From UBA2377 sp964525935 (GTDB taxonomy: Bacteria > Verrucomicrobiota > Verrucomicrobiia > Opitutales > Opitutaceae): DNA of 64,000 bases. Shown piece by piece: positions 32,923 through 42,268 of this stretch (positions are counted from its first letter, which is position 1; every line of letters starts with the position of its first letter). The notes beneath the pieces were generated by a model. The model ran no database searches. It had not been told where the DNA came from and saw only the letters and a program-made list of their open reading frames with translations. A program made the translations under genes and the position numbers. The stretch covers positions 186,001 through 250,000 of the forward strand of contig CAZGJZ010000006.1 of assembly GCA_964525935.1 (NCBI GenBank), read 5' to 3'.

Positions 32923-34185
32923 TCAGGCTTGCTTGAACACCAGCGCGACGTTGCTCCCGCCGAAACCGCTGCTGGTGCTGAGCACGGTGCGCGGGGCTTC
33001 GTTGAGGGTTTCACGCGGCAGGTCGAGACCGGCGCACACCGGGTCGGGGTTGCGCAGGTGTGCGTTGCCGGGGATGAAGCCGTCCTTGATCGCGAGCGCA
33101 CAGAAGGCGGCTTCCATCACTCCCGCCATCGAGAGCGGATGGCCGGTGAGGCCTTTGGTGCTGCTGATGCGCGGGTGCGCGCCGGCGGCGGTGAACACCT
33201 TTTGCAGTGCGAGTGCCTCCGACTGGTCGCCGGCGTGAGTCGAGGTGGCGTGGGCGTTGACGTAATTGATGTCCGCCGGCTGCAGGCCGGTGTCGGCGAA
33301 TGCGCGATGAATGGCATCGGCCAAACCGGTGCCTTCGGGATGGGAGATGGCGATATTGTAGCCATCGGCGGCCTGGCCCCAGCCGGCTAGCTCGGCGTAA
33401 ACCGTCGCACCACGCGCACGCGCGTATTCGGCCTCCTCGAGGATGAGGGCGACGCCGCCGCCGGAGCCGACGAAGCCATCGCGATCCACATCGAAAGGCC
33501 GCGAGGCGGTGGCGGGATCGGGATTGGTGGAAACGGCGCCCATCGCGCCGAAGGGCAAAATGCTCTCGGCGGTCGCTTCCTCCGCGCCGACGATGATCAT
33601 GCGCTGCTGGCGACCGAGGCGAATATCATCGAGCGCGCAGCCGAGCGCATGGCTCGAGGAGGCGCACGCCGCCACGAAGCCGCCGACGGCGCCGCGGATG
33701 CCGTAGTGGGCGGCGAGGTTGAAATTCAACGTGCCGGCGATGGACGAGACGACGCTCAGCGGATGGCAGCGCTCCCCGTGCGATTCAAGGAGCCGGCTGA
33801 CGTGGTAGTGCGCGAGCAGGGTCGAGCCCGCGGAAGCGCAATAGAGGCCGGTGGCGCCGTCGGTGATTTCAGACGCGGCGAGCCCGGCGTCAGCCAGCGC
33901 CTGCTCGACGGCGCAGAGCGCATACAGGCCGTGGGGCGAGAGGCCGCGCAACGCTTCGCGCGGCAGTTCATAGCGGGCGGGGTAGCGCCAGTCGCGCCAA
34001 TGCGGCGTGTTGACGGTGAACTCCTTGACGGTGCCGACGACTTTGACGCTGAGGTTGGGATTGCCGAGGAATTCGACGCGTTCAAGGCCGTGACGGCCGG
34101 TGCGGAGGCTTTCGCGCACAGTGGCGCGGTCGTTACCAATACACGTGATAAACCCGAGGCCGGTGATGACTGCGTGGCGCGGCAT
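32923..34185 (-). CDS. Beta-ketoacyl-ACP synthase (KAS II / FabF-like)
   Basis: 420 residues with the ketosynthase triad: Cys174 in AACASSSHAL, His in NAHATSTHAGD and His in KGLTGHPLSMAG. It condenses acyl chains with malonyl-ACP. The acyl carrier protein gene lies 13 bases upstream on the same strand, so the pair probably works together, perhaps in a side pathway rather than bulk fatty acid synthesis. The motif NAHATSTHAGD differs slightly from the common NAHGTSTPLND. Confidence 0.9.
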   Translation of the reverse strand: MPRHAVITGLGFITCIGNDRATVRESLRTGRHGLERVEFLGNPNLSVKVVGTVKEFTVNTPHWRDWRYPARYELPREALRGLSPHGLYALCAVEQALADAGLAASEITDGATGLYCASAGSTLLAHYHVSRLLESHGERCHPLSVVSSIAGTLNFNLAAHYGIRGAVGGFVAACASSSHALGCALDDIRLGRQQRMIIVGAEEATAESILPFGAMGAVSTNPDPATASRPFDVDRDGFVGSGGGVALILEEAEYARARGATVYAELAGWGQAADGYNIAISHPEGTGLADAIHRAFADTGLQPADINYVNAHATSTHAGDQSEALALQKVFTAAGAHPRISSTKGLTGHPLSMAGVMEAAFCALAIKDGFIPGNAHLRNPDPVCAGLDLPRETLNEAPRTVLSTSSGFGGSNVALVFKQA

Positions 34186-34198
34186 GCCGGAAACGAAA

Positions 34199-34579
34199 TC
34201 AGCCGGGCTGCTGGCTGGCGAGCTTCGTCCGGATGAAGGCGCGCAAGTCGCCGACCGTGCGGAGGCGCACGAGTTCCTTCATGGCAATGCTCACACCGAA
34301 TACGTCCTCAAGCATGAACACGGCGTCGGCAATCGACACGGAGTCGATGCCGAGATCGGTGGTGAGGGACATGGCATCGGTCAACACGCTGGGCGTCGAC
34401 GCCTGCTTTTTTCCCGGGACATGATCACGCACGATGGCGAGCACGACTTCATCCGCAGCCGCCGTATCGCGGGTGGCGGTGAAACGGGCATAGCTCTCGC
34501 GGATCCGGGCGGGAAAGTGCTTGAGTAGTTCTTCGGGCGTCGGAGCGGTGAAATTGTCGGGCGGCGTTTTGGAATCCAT
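34199..34579 (-). CDS. Acyl carrier protein with extended N-terminus
   Basis: 126 residues from the ATG at 34579. The phosphopantetheine site is Ser80 in TDLGIDSVSIADAV, followed by the usual helices (FMLEDVFGVSIAMKELVRLR). About 40 extra residues precede the ACP fold, longer than a standard 80-residue ACP. It sits directly upstream of the FabF-like gene, so it is likely its dedicated carrier. Confidence 0.85.
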   Translation of the reverse strand: MDSKTPPDNFTAPTPEELLKHFPARIRESYARFTATRDTAAADEVVLAIVRDHVPGKKQASTPSVLTDAMSLTTDLGIDSVSIADAVFMLEDVFGVSIAMKELVRLRTVGDLRAFIRTKLASQQPG

Positions 34580-34740
34580 TACTGAGAGCGCAAAACTTGG
34601 GTGCCGGTTGCAGCCGCAGCAAGCCAAGCGTGTGGTTTCCCGTAAAACAATCCGTGCCCGCGGCAAATTTAAGGATTTTTTACTGCGAAATGCAGCCGGC
34701 TTACATCTGCGTGTGACGGATTTATCGCGGCCGCATTGGA

Positions 34741-35469
34741 TTACGCGATGGCGCGCGACGTTTGGTTGTTTAGCAACGTTTGGATCTGGCGACCGTGCCA
34801 CTGGCCGTTCAGCGCCGCGAGCGGTCCGATGATGCCATAGATCACGCCGGGCAACCACGGCGGCACCGCAAAGTAAGTCAGTCCGATCGAAAGGAAGCAC
34901 ACGGCGACTTGGAGGCGGAATTCGTTCAACTGCAGCCGCGAGATCACGCGTTCAATTGGCGTCAGTTGCAGCCGGTCGGCCTGGCGCAGGGCGTGGGATT
35001 GGAGCAGCGCATACAGCGTCCAGATGCTCGCAAAGCCGAGGCCGTAAATCCGGTAGACGGCGAACAGTTGCTCCAGGCTGCCGAGGCCCGGGCTGCTGCC
35101 GAGCCACGCGGAGAAAAGGAATTTCAAGGGGTAAACCGAGAACAGCACCAGGAGCAGGATGCCATAGTTGAGCGAACGGGTGAAAAAATCCTCGAGGCCG
35201 TAACGCCGGAAGAATTTGTAGTGGTCGTTCCAGAATAGGAGCAGGATCGCAAAGCAGGCGGCGAAGGCCGGGAAGTCGCGGAATACTTTCAGCAAGCTGT
35301 CGAAGCTGCGCGGCACCTCGGTGGAGACGACCAGCAAGGTGAGCGCGAAACCGAAGACCGCGTCGGCGAGATTTTCGAGACGCGAGACCTCACGGCCGCG
35401 CCAGCGGAAAAAAGGCTCGGGTCGCGGAGCCATGAACTGTTCACGAAGCCGGAAGCGGGGACGAGACAT
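34741..35469 (-). CDS. TMEM175-family (DUF1211) membrane protein
   Basis: 242 residues with about five or six transmembrane helices. The first helix carries the family signature in SRLENLADAVFGFALTLLVV (RxxxxxDAVFxxxxTLL). Bacterial TMEM175 proteins are potassium-selective channels lacking the classical selectivity loop. It lies upstream of the ACP-ketosynthase pair on the same strand, separated by 161 bases. Confidence 0.82.
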   Translation of the reverse strand: MSRPRFRLREQFMAPRPEPFFRWRGREVSRLENLADAVFGFALTLLVVSTEVPRSFDSLLKVFRDFPAFAACFAILLLFWNDHYKFFRRYGLEDFFTRSLNYGILLLVLFSVYPLKFLFSAWLGSSPGLGSLEQLFAVYRIYGLGFASIWTLYALLQSHALRQADRLQLTPIERVISRLQLNEFRLQVAVCFLSIGLTYFAVPPWLPGVIYGIIGPLAALNGQWHGRQIQTLLNNQTSRAIA

Positions 35470-35544
35470 GGGAGCGGGGTTGAAGCAGTGAAGGGCTGCA
35501 TGGTTTGGCTAGCAACCTTTCCGCTTTTGCCGAATCTATTCCAC

Positions 35545-36801
35545 ATGCGCTGCCGTCCGTATCGCCTGTTGATCACGCTCTTTATTGGAGCGGGGTTCTG
35601 CGCGATGGCCGGGGCCATGGGCTTGCCACCAGTGAGTGGCGAACTGGCGGGCGAACTGCGCGTGCGGGCACTCAGCGGGGCGCCGCCCATCGCATGGCGG
35701 GCGCAGGTGCGACCGGCTGACGGCAGGGTGCTCCAACTGGAGGTAACGCTGACGGCACCGGGTTTTGCGTTGCGGGCGGAAGCCGCCCAGCCCGCGGACG
35801 GTGCGCCGGGCACGTGGCGCGTGGTGGAAGGCAGTCTCGACCTGGCGGCCTGGCAGAGCGCGGGCGCGGCGGCGGCTGGCGTGACTTTGCCGGCGGATTT
35901 TACGGTGACGGGCATCGTGCAATTGTCCGGCCGGGGCGCGTTGGCAGAAATGGTTCCGACGGGCACGCTCGTCGCGACCTTAGCAGACGGCCGCGCGGGC
36001 AGCGTGGAACAGGGGTGGGCGGTGAGTGGCCTGGCGCTGACGGGCACTTTGGCGTTGAGCGCTGAAGGTGTTGGTTTGCAGACGGCGCAACTCCGCGTGG
36101 CGACCGCGGAAGCGGCGGGGGTGGTGGCGCGCAATGTGTTTTTGGAAGCAAGCGGGTTGTCGGACGGACGCATCGAGGTGCGGCGGGCGGACTTGGATGT
36201 GCTCGGCGGACGCGTCGCGCTGGCGGCATTCGTCGTGGATCTGGCAGCGCCGGAGTTGCGGACCACCGCGGAGGTGACAGCGGTGGCGTTGAGTGAGCTG
36301 GCGGCGTTGCTGCCGGAGACACTGGCGGCGGCGAAAGGGCGATTGAGCGGACGCATGGAAGTGCGCTGGAACGCGCAGGACGGATTTGAGCCGGGCAAAG
36401 GTTCGCTGCGCATGCTGCCGGATGAACCGGTTTCGCTGCGGTTGGCCTCGGCGCCGGGATTTTTGACGCAGCACATGCCGGAACGGCTTCAGCTGTTGCC
36501 GGAGAAACTCGGGGCGCTGGCCCGGTGGCTTTCGCCCAGGAATCCCGCTTACGACAGCCTGAGTCATATCGAACTCGGCGAGGATACACTTGCCGTGGAA
36601 AAGTTGCGAGTGGAGCTGTATCCCGACGGGCCGGACGGCGCACGATCCGCCTTGGTCGAAGTGACGGCGCGCCCGCCAAAAGGCAGTGCGGTGGAGCTGG
36701 TGAGTTTTACGGTTAACGTCGCCGGCCCATTGAAACAAGTGATCGACCTGGGCTTGAAAAACCAGGCCCGGATAAATTTCCAAATGGCGCCGGATAAATG
36801 A
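35545..36801 (+). CDS. ydbH: YdbH-like AsmA-family envelope protein
   Basis: 418 residues from the ATG at 35545, just ahead of a signal-anchor (RLLITLFIGAGFCAMAGAMG). A GTG at 35488 would add 19 residues. The rest is a repetitive beta-rich protein (WAVSGLALTGTLALSAEGVG, RIEVRRADLDVLGGRVALAA) with the ending LVSFTVNVAGPLKQVIDLGL typical of the YdbH C-terminus. It is about half the length of E. coli YdbH. The identification rests mainly on the following ynbE- and ydbL-like genes. Predicted to span the periplasm as a lipid conduit. Confidence 0.72.
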   Translation: MRCRPYRLLITLFIGAGFCAMAGAMGLPPVSGELAGELRVRALSGAPPIAWRAQVRPADGRVLQLEVTLTAPGFALRAEAAQPADGAPGTWRVVEGSLDLAAWQSAGAAAAGVTLPADFTVTGIVQLSGRGALAEMVPTGTLVATLADGRAGSVEQGWAVSGLALTGTLALSAEGVGLQTAQLRVATAEAAGVVARNVFLEASGLSDGRIEVRRADLDVLGGRVALAAFVVDLAAPELRTTAEVTAVALSELAALLPETLAAAKGRLSGRMEVRWNAQDGFEPGKGSLRMLPDEPVSLRLASAPGFLTQHMPERLQLLPEKLGALARWLSPRNPAYDSLSHIELGEDTLAVEKLRVELYPDGPDGARSALVEVTARPPKGSAVELVSFTVNVAGPLKQVIDLGLKNQARINFQMAPDK

Positions 36802-37031
36802 AACCTTGGTTGCACTTGCGCGTCTATCCCTGTGCAATGTCCACCATGCTTCGTTGCCTTCCCTTGCTCCTCGGTGCCCTGCTGTGCGGCGGCTGTATCC
36901 ATGTGAAAATGGATCCCATCCAAGTGCATGCCGTGGTGGATGTGAACGTGAAGGTGGACAAGGCGCTCGATGATTTCTTCGGCGACCTCGACAAGAAATC
37001 CACGACCATTTCGTCTGAAACCAAATCCTGA
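36798..37031 (+). CDS. ynbE: YnbE-like small lipoprotein
   Basis: 77 residues from the ATG overlapping the ydbH stop; an ATG at 36837 is an alternative start just before the signal peptide. The lipoprotein signal ends LLCGGC, and the mature part IHVKMDPIQVHAVVDVNVKV matches YnbE, where it forms a beta strand that caps YdbH at the outer membrane. It overlaps ydbL by one base. Confidence 0.78.
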   Translation: MKPWLHLRVYPCAMSTMLRCLPLLLGALLCGGCIHVKMDPIQVHAVVDVNVKVDKALDDFFGDLDKKSTTISSETKS

Positions 37032-37411
37032 TGCCCATGAAAACGCTTTCCTTCCGCCTGCTGTTTTCGCTGCTCGCGCTCGCCGTGGTGGCCGTCGCGG
37101 CCCGCGCCGAGGATCTCGGTGCCGTGCGTGCACGCATGTCGCAACGTCTCAGCCAAATCGACCAGCTCAAGTCGAGCGGGGCGCTCGGTGAAAACAACCG
37201 TGGCCTGCTCGAGGTGAGGGATGGCGGCGGCGATGCGGCGAGCGTGTCCGCGGCGGAGAACAACGATCGCGGGATCGTCTATGCCGAACTGGCCAAGAAG
37301 ACCGGTTCCACGGCGGAGAATGTGGCACGCGCCCGGGCAAAGCAGATTGCGCAAGGCAGTGCTCCCGGCGTCTGGCTGCAGGCCGAAGACGGCAAGTGGT
37401 ATAAGAAATAA
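37031..37411 (+). CDS. ydbL: YdbL-like DUF1318 periplasmic protein
   Basis: 126 residues. A signal peptide (LLFSLLALAVVAVAARAE) precedes the DUF1318 domain: LGAVRARMSQRLSQIDQLKS, GALGENNRGLLEV and the ENVARARAKQIAQGSAPGVW segment before the final DGKWYKK. In E. coli YdbL is encoded with YdbH and YnbE and helps their assembly. Third gene of a tightly overlapping set. Confidence 0.85.
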   Translation: MPMKTLSFRLLFSLLALAVVAVAARAEDLGAVRARMSQRLSQIDQLKSSGALGENNRGLLEVRDGGGDAASVSAAENNDRGIVYAELAKKTGSTAENVARARAKQIAQGSAPGVWLQAEDGKWYKK

Positions 37412-37429
37412 CGCCGGCCGACGGTCCTG

Positions 37430-37888
37430 TCAGGGTTTCCGGATTTCCCGGTAGACGACGGAGTCGATGTGTTCGGCCGTGACGTTTTCGATTTCCACGA
37501 GCCGTTGGAGTTCCGCTTTCGCCCGGGCCGACGCGTCCCGGGTCAGCTTGAGGGTCTGAGGATCAAAACCGGGGCATTTCTCGGCTTCCTCGGTCATCAG
37601 CTGCATCTGGTTGAGATAGTTTAGCAGGATGTGATGAGAGCCCTCGATGGTCTTGTGAAAGACCGCGGCCTTTTCGCGTTGCTGGGCGGCGTGAACCTTG
37701 AAGGCCTGACGCGTGAGCCACCAAATCAGGAGGGCGGAAAGGCCGACGTAGAGGAGGCCCTTGAAGGTTTGGAAGGAGGCGAGGTCGTGCAGGCTGCCGG
37801 CGATCACGGTGGCGACGTGGTCCGAAGCCAGAATCCACGTGATGCCAAATGCCAGGTAACCGAGGGTCACGCGAAGGTAGGGTTTCAT
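37430..37888 (-). CDS. Small two-helix membrane protein resembling a sensor-kinase N-terminus
   Basis: 152 residues from the ATG at 37888. Two transmembrane helices (LGYLAFGITWILASDHVATV and LLYVGLSALLIWWLTRQAF) are followed by a helical region (QREKAAVFHKTIEGSHHILL). The arrangement looks like the membrane module of some PAS-type histidine kinases, but no kinase or catalytic histidine box follows. Its role is unknown; it could be a stand-alone sensor or a remnant. Confidence 0.62.
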   Translation of the reverse strand: MKPYLRVTLGYLAFGITWILASDHVATVIAGSLHDLASFQTFKGLLYVGLSALLIWWLTRQAFKVHAAQQREKAAVFHKTIEGSHHILLNYLNQMQLMTEEAEKCPGFDPQTLKLTRDASARAKAELQRLVEIENVTAEHIDSVVYREIRKP

Positions 37889-37928
37889 GGGCAACGACCG
37901 CAGACGAGTCGTGATGACATCGTGGAAC

Positions 37929-39227
37929 TCAGATCAGCATGCCCGCGATGGCGGCGCCGATGAAGCAGCAGAGGCTGCCGCCGATGAGGGATTTGACGCC
38001 AAGCTTGGCGAGGTTTGACCGCTGGTTGGGCGCGAGCACGCTGATGCCGCCGACCTGGATGCCGATCGAGGCGATGTTGGAAAACCCGCACAGGGCATAG
38101 GTGAGGATCACCTGGGCGCGGGGATCGGTGAGGAGGCCGGATTCCTTGAGTTTGCCGAGCGTGCCGTAGGCGTAGAATTCGTTGAGGATCGTTTTTTCAC
38201 CGATGACCTGCCCGGCGAGGGTGAGCGAGCCGTGGTCGATGCCCATGAGCCAGGCGAGCGGGGCGAAGGCGACGCCGCAGATATATTGCAGGCTGAACTC
38301 CACATAGCGCCCGCCGGTGCTGGCCGTGATCCAGGTGTTGAGGCCGCTCCAGCCACCGACGCCGTGGGAAAGGATGGCGTTGGCCATGGCGATGAGGGCG
38401 GTGAATACGAGCAGCATGGCGCCGACGTTGACGGCGAGTTTTACGCCGTCGGTCGTGCCGTTGGCGACGGCCTCAAGGGCGTTGGCGCCGATTTTTTCCT
38501 TCGGCACGGTGATCGTTTCATCGACGAGCTCGGTTTGGGGCAGCATGATCTTCGCGATGTAGAGCGAGGCCGGGGCCGACATGAGCGAGGCGGTGATGAG
38601 GTGCTTGGCGAAGAGAAGGCGTTGCACGGGATCCTCGCCGCCGAGCATGCCGATGTAGGCGACCAGGACGGCGCCCGCGATGTTGGCCATGCCGCCGACC
38701 ATGACGGCGAGCAGTTCGGAGCGCGTCATCGTGGCGAGGTAGGGCTTGATGAGGAGCGGGGCCTCGGTCTGGCCGAGGAAAATGTTGGCCGAGGCGCTCA
38801 GGCTCTCCGCGCCGGAGAGCTTCATGGTCTTCGACATCAGCCACGCGAAGGCGTAGACGATCTTCTGCAAAATCCCCAGGTAGAAGAGGAGCGACGTCAG
38901 CGCAGAGAAGAAGATGACGGTCGGCAGAACATTGAAGGCGAAGAGATAGCCGAAGGACTTGGTGTCGGTGACGAGGCTGCCGAAGAGGAACTGCGTGCCG
39001 GCCTTGTTGAAATCCAGGATGGCGACGAAGGCGTTGCCCACGGCGTCAACGCCCATGCGGATGAAGTCGACCTTGAGCACCAGCACGCCGCAGACGATCT
39101 GAAGGAGCAGCCCCATCGTCACGAGCTTCCAGGGAATGGCGCGGCGGTTTTCACTGAAGAGGACGGCGAGGCCGATGAACGCGGCGATGCCCAGCAGGCC
39201 GCGCAGGATGTGGGTGAGTTGCTCCAT
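37929..39227 (-). CDS. Concentrative nucleoside transporter (NupC family)
   Basis: 432 residues, about ten transmembrane helices. The ASANIFLGQTEAPLLIKPYL segment and the ALCGFSNIASIGIQVGG segment are the conserved motifs of CNT transporters. It imports nucleosides with a cation gradient at the inner membrane. Specificity is not clear from sequence. Confidence 0.93.
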   Translation of the reverse strand: MEQLTHILRGLLGIAAFIGLAVLFSENRRAIPWKLVTMGLLLQIVCGVLVLKVDFIRMGVDAVGNAFVAILDFNKAGTQFLFGSLVTDTKSFGYLFAFNVLPTVIFFSALTSLLFYLGILQKIVYAFAWLMSKTMKLSGAESLSASANIFLGQTEAPLLIKPYLATMTRSELLAVMVGGMANIAGAVLVAYIGMLGGEDPVQRLLFAKHLITASLMSAPASLYIAKIMLPQTELVDETITVPKEKIGANALEAVANGTTDGVKLAVNVGAMLLVFTALIAMANAILSHGVGGWSGLNTWITASTGGRYVEFSLQYICGVAFAPLAWLMGIDHGSLTLAGQVIGEKTILNEFYAYGTLGKLKESGLLTDPRAQVILTYALCGFSNIASIGIQVGGISVLAPNQRSNLAKLGVKSLIGGSLCCFIGAAIAGMLI

Positions 39228-39286
39228 GGGGATTGGAAACTAGCAGCAAGCTTGCCGAAACCGGCCCGACCCGCGAGAACCAAGTA

Positions 39287-39817
39287 ATGACTCCGCAGGA
39301 ACGCCTCGCCCGCCATCTCACCCGCAAGCCCGACACCGCGGCCGCGCGGTTTGTCGCCCGCAACGCCACGGTAATCGGCGACGTCGTGCTGGGCCGGGAC
39401 AGCAGCGTGTTTTATGGCGCGGTGCTGCGCGGTGATATTCACGAGATCCGTGTGGGCGAGGGGACCAACATCCAGGACAATGCCATCGTGCACCTCGCGG
39501 ATGAGTATGGGGCCTACATCGGAGCCTGGTGCACCATCGGCCATGCGGCGATCGTGCACGCCTGCACCATTGGCGACGAATGCCTCATCGGCATGGGGGC
39601 GACGATTCTCGACGGGGCGAAGATCGGGGCGCGGAGCATCGTCGGCGCGAACTCGCTCGTGCCGCAGCGTTTCGAATGTCCGCCGGGCTCGATGGTTTAC
39701 GGTTCGCCGGCGAAAGTGGTCCGGCCGCTCACCGCCGCCGAGCAGGCGACGCTGCGGCCTTGGGCGGAAAAATATGTCGAGGTGGCGAAGGCGAACGCGG
39801 CGTTACAGGCGGTCTAA
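39287..39817 (+). CDS. Gamma-class carbonic anhydrase family protein
   Basis: 176 residues from the ATG at 39287. Hexapeptide-repeat left-handed beta-helix with the metal-ligand histidines in NAIVHLADE and CTIGHAAIVHACTIG. Many members bind zinc or iron; activity varies. Its 3' end overlaps the convergent folA by 15 bases. Confidence 0.9.
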   Translation: MTPQERLARHLTRKPDTAAARFVARNATVIGDVVLGRDSSVFYGAVLRGDIHEIRVGEGTNIQDNAIVHLADEYGAYIGAWCTIGHAAIVHACTIGDECLIGMGATILDGAKIGARSIVGANSLVPQRFECPPGSMVYGSPAKVVRPLTAAEQATLRPWAEKYVEVAKANAALQAV

Positions 39818-40291
39818 GGTGTAAAACGTGTAGCGAAAATTGGCGTCACGGCTTTCGCGGCGCTCGATCTCGCGCCACGAGAGGTGGCGCCATTCGGGGA
39901 AATACGTGTCGCCCGGCACCTCGGCGTGGACGAGGGTGAGATAGAGCCGGTCGGCCCGCGCGAGGGTTTCCTCGTAGATCCGCTGACCGCCGCAAATCAT
40001 GATTTCGCCGGGCAGCGTCTGGGCCACCGCGAGGGCCTCGGCCACGTTGTTCGTAATACGAACATGGGGCTGCGCGAGAGCGCGATTGCTGGTGATGACG
40101 ACCGGCTGACGGCCGTCCTGTGCGACCCGCGGCCAGGTCTCGTAACAAATCCGGCCAAGCACGACGGTCTGACCGCGGGTGATGTCGTGGAAAAACTTCA
40201 GGTCCTCGGGAATGCTCCAGGGCAATTTTCCGTCGCGACCGATGACGCGGTTTTCACTGCAGGCGACGACGAGATTGAGCGGCTTGGACAT
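39803..40291 (-). CDS. folA: Dihydrofolate reductase
   Basis: 162 residues from the ATG at 40291. Family motifs are NLVVACSENRVIGRDGKLPW with the conserved PEDLKFF helix, and GGQRIYEETL near the NADPH site. It reduces dihydrofolate to tetrahydrofolate. Standard length. Confidence 0.95.
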   Translation of the reverse strand: MSKPLNLVVACSENRVIGRDGKLPWSIPEDLKFFHDITRGQTVVLGRICYETWPRVAQDGRQPVVITSNRALAQPHVRITNNVAEALAVAQTLPGEIMICGGQRIYEETLARADRLYLTLVHAEVPGDTYFPEWRHLSWREIERRESRDANFRYTFYTLDRL

Positions 40292-40450
40292 GGAAGGGAA
40301 GAGGCGTGGCAAAGCGGGAAGACGATGCGCGCGACGCCAGCGTGGCAAACTCCGTTTGGCGATTTAACGTGCAGGAGTGATTTCCGTAACCGGCAGAATA
40401 GCCTTGGCCAGGCGCAGGGCATGGCGGATTCTCAAGGACTACCCCCTGAT

Positions 40451-42268
40451 ATGAAACGAACCCTCCGGTTGGCGGTGTTTTTAGGTCTGTTGCTCGCGGC
40501 CGATGCTTGGGCTGCGCCGGTGCGCTGGACCAAAGTCAGCAGCCCTTATTTCACCATTCTCACCTCGGATTCCGTGAGCGCGGCCAAGGAATGGGCGGCG
40601 GGCTTGGAGGCTTTTCGCCTCAGCCTGAACGAACTCGCGCCCACGGACGAGCGGCTGCTGGAGCCGATGACGATGGTGATCTTTGACCGTCTGAAAACAT
40701 TCGAGGCCGCGATCCCGCGGACCGGCCAGGAAAAGTCCGGCAGCACGCAGCTCTATCGTTACGCCAATCGCAACGGACACTTCATCGGGGCGGTCAACGT
40801 GGAGGATAATCATGCCGCGCAATTTGGCATCTACATGCAGGGCGGCATGTGGCTGACCAATTCCTACCGCCGGCCGTTGCCGCTGTGGTTGGTCACCGGA
40901 CTGCAGGGACTTTATGCGACCAGTATCTTGAGCGACGGTCGCATGACCATTGGCTATGAGGATGAGAGCAGCACTTATGGACTAAAGAGCTCCCGGATTA
41001 TTCCGCTCGATCAGATGCTTGGGATGACGACAGCGGCCGAGACCTACCAGAGCGATTCGGGGAAGTTTAACGCGCAGGCGTGGGCTTTCGTGCACTATTT
41101 GGTGGTGGGCGAAAAGGGCGTCCACCGGCCAAGGCTCGCACGGTTTATGAACGCCATCCTGGAAGGTCGCGCGGAAGAGGAGGCGATCCGCGAGGCCTGG
41201 CCGGAAGGTTTGGTGGAGGTCACGAAAAAATTCACCCGCTATGTGCGCAACGGCGTTTACCGTGTCGTGACCTTGCCGACCGATTTACACCGGCTGGAAA
41301 GGGAAATCCACGCAACGCCGGCGCCGGAGGCGGACGTGCAACTCGCGCTCGGTTACCTGCACTTGTATTTTCAAAGTGCCGCGGCCGCGGGTCCCTACTT
41401 GGAACGGGCGCTGGCGCTCGCGCCGGGAGCCCCCACCAGCCTGGAGGGGATGGCAGAGCTGGCCGAAGTGCGGGGTGACAATGCCGAGAGCCTCCGGCTC
41501 TACCAGGAGGCCGTGGCGGCGGGGTCGAAGTCCTATGTGGCGCATTTCCAAGCGGCGTATCCGGCGGTGCAGGCCCTGTATGGCACCGAGGCGGCCGCGG
41601 ATAACGTGGACCAAACGGCGGCCCGCGCGGGGATGGATCGCATGGAGCAAGTCCTTCGGTTGCATCCGGGATTTCGCACCGCCCACGAGATGCTGGCGGG
41701 CATGGCCGGGTCGCTGGCAACCATGACGGAAGAGGATGGCGCCTGGCTGAAGGAGGGGAGCGAACGGTTTCCCGATGATGCGAGAATGGCCGCCGGCTTG
41801 GTGGCGTATGAAATCGCGACGAAACGCTATGCCCCGGCGAAAGAGCGACTCGACCGCCTCTACGCCGGAGAGTTTGCCAACGTGCAGCTGATCCAAGCCT
41901 ACGTTAAAAAACTCTATCGCCGGCTGGCCGCAGCCAACGACCTTTATTGGTTTGAGCGCTACACCAAGGAACAAAACACGGAGGCGGCGGCCAAGTTTTT
42001 GCCCAAGCTGGATCAGGCGCCCCTGCTGCCGGCGGAGCGGGAGCGGTTTGCGAAGTTGCGTGGCGCCGGCACGGCGAAGCGGACCTTGAAACGCGTGGCG
42101 GAATTGATTGCCCGCAAGGATTGGGATTCGGCCAACCTGCTGCTCGATACCCTGCAGGCCGATAATCCGAATGAGGAACTGAGCGGCGAAATCGCCCGGT
42201 GGCGCGAGCTGGCGTGGCCCGAGAATAAAAAGATGCCAGCCGGGGCTGACACGAAGCCAAACCCATGA
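40451..42268 (+). CDS. Exported peptidase-MA-like protein that has lost HExxH, with TPR-like repeats
   Basis: 605 residues. A signal peptide (FLGLLLAADAWA) is followed by a domain homologous to the next gene (VSSPYFTILTSDS matches VKSPYFTVVSEAS). Where the neighbour has HEGVH, this protein has MQGGM (129-133), and the glutamate of EEGLAE is replaced by VTGLQG. It is therefore a likely pseudoenzyme. The C-terminal 320 residues carry TPR-like helical repeats (LALGYLHLYFQSAAAAGPYL). Its last codons overlap the start of the next gene (ATGA). Confidence 0.75.
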   Translation: MKRTLRLAVFLGLLLAADAWAAPVRWTKVSSPYFTILTSDSVSAAKEWAAGLEAFRLSLNELAPTDERLLEPMTMVIFDRLKTFEAAIPRTGQEKSGSTQLYRYANRNGHFIGAVNVEDNHAAQFGIYMQGGMWLTNSYRRPLPLWLVTGLQGLYATSILSDGRMTIGYEDESSTYGLKSSRIIPLDQMLGMTTAAETYQSDSGKFNAQAWAFVHYLVVGEKGVHRPRLARFMNAILEGRAEEEAIREAWPEGLVEVTKKFTRYVRNGVYRVVTLPTDLHRLEREIHATPAPEADVQLALGYLHLYFQSAAAAGPYLERALALAPGAPTSLEGMAELAEVRGDNAESLRLYQEAVAAGSKSYVAHFQAAYPAVQALYGTEAAADNVDQTAARAGMDRMEQVLRLHPGFRTAHEMLAGMAGSLATMTEEDGAWLKEGSERFPDDARMAAGLVAYEIATKRYAPAKERLDRLYAGEFANVQLIQAYVKKLYRRLAAANDLYWFERYTKEQNTEAAAKFLPKLDQAPLLPAERERFAKLRGAGTAKRTLKRVAELIARKDWDSANLLLDTLQADNPNEELSGEIARWRELAWPENKKMPAGADTKPNP

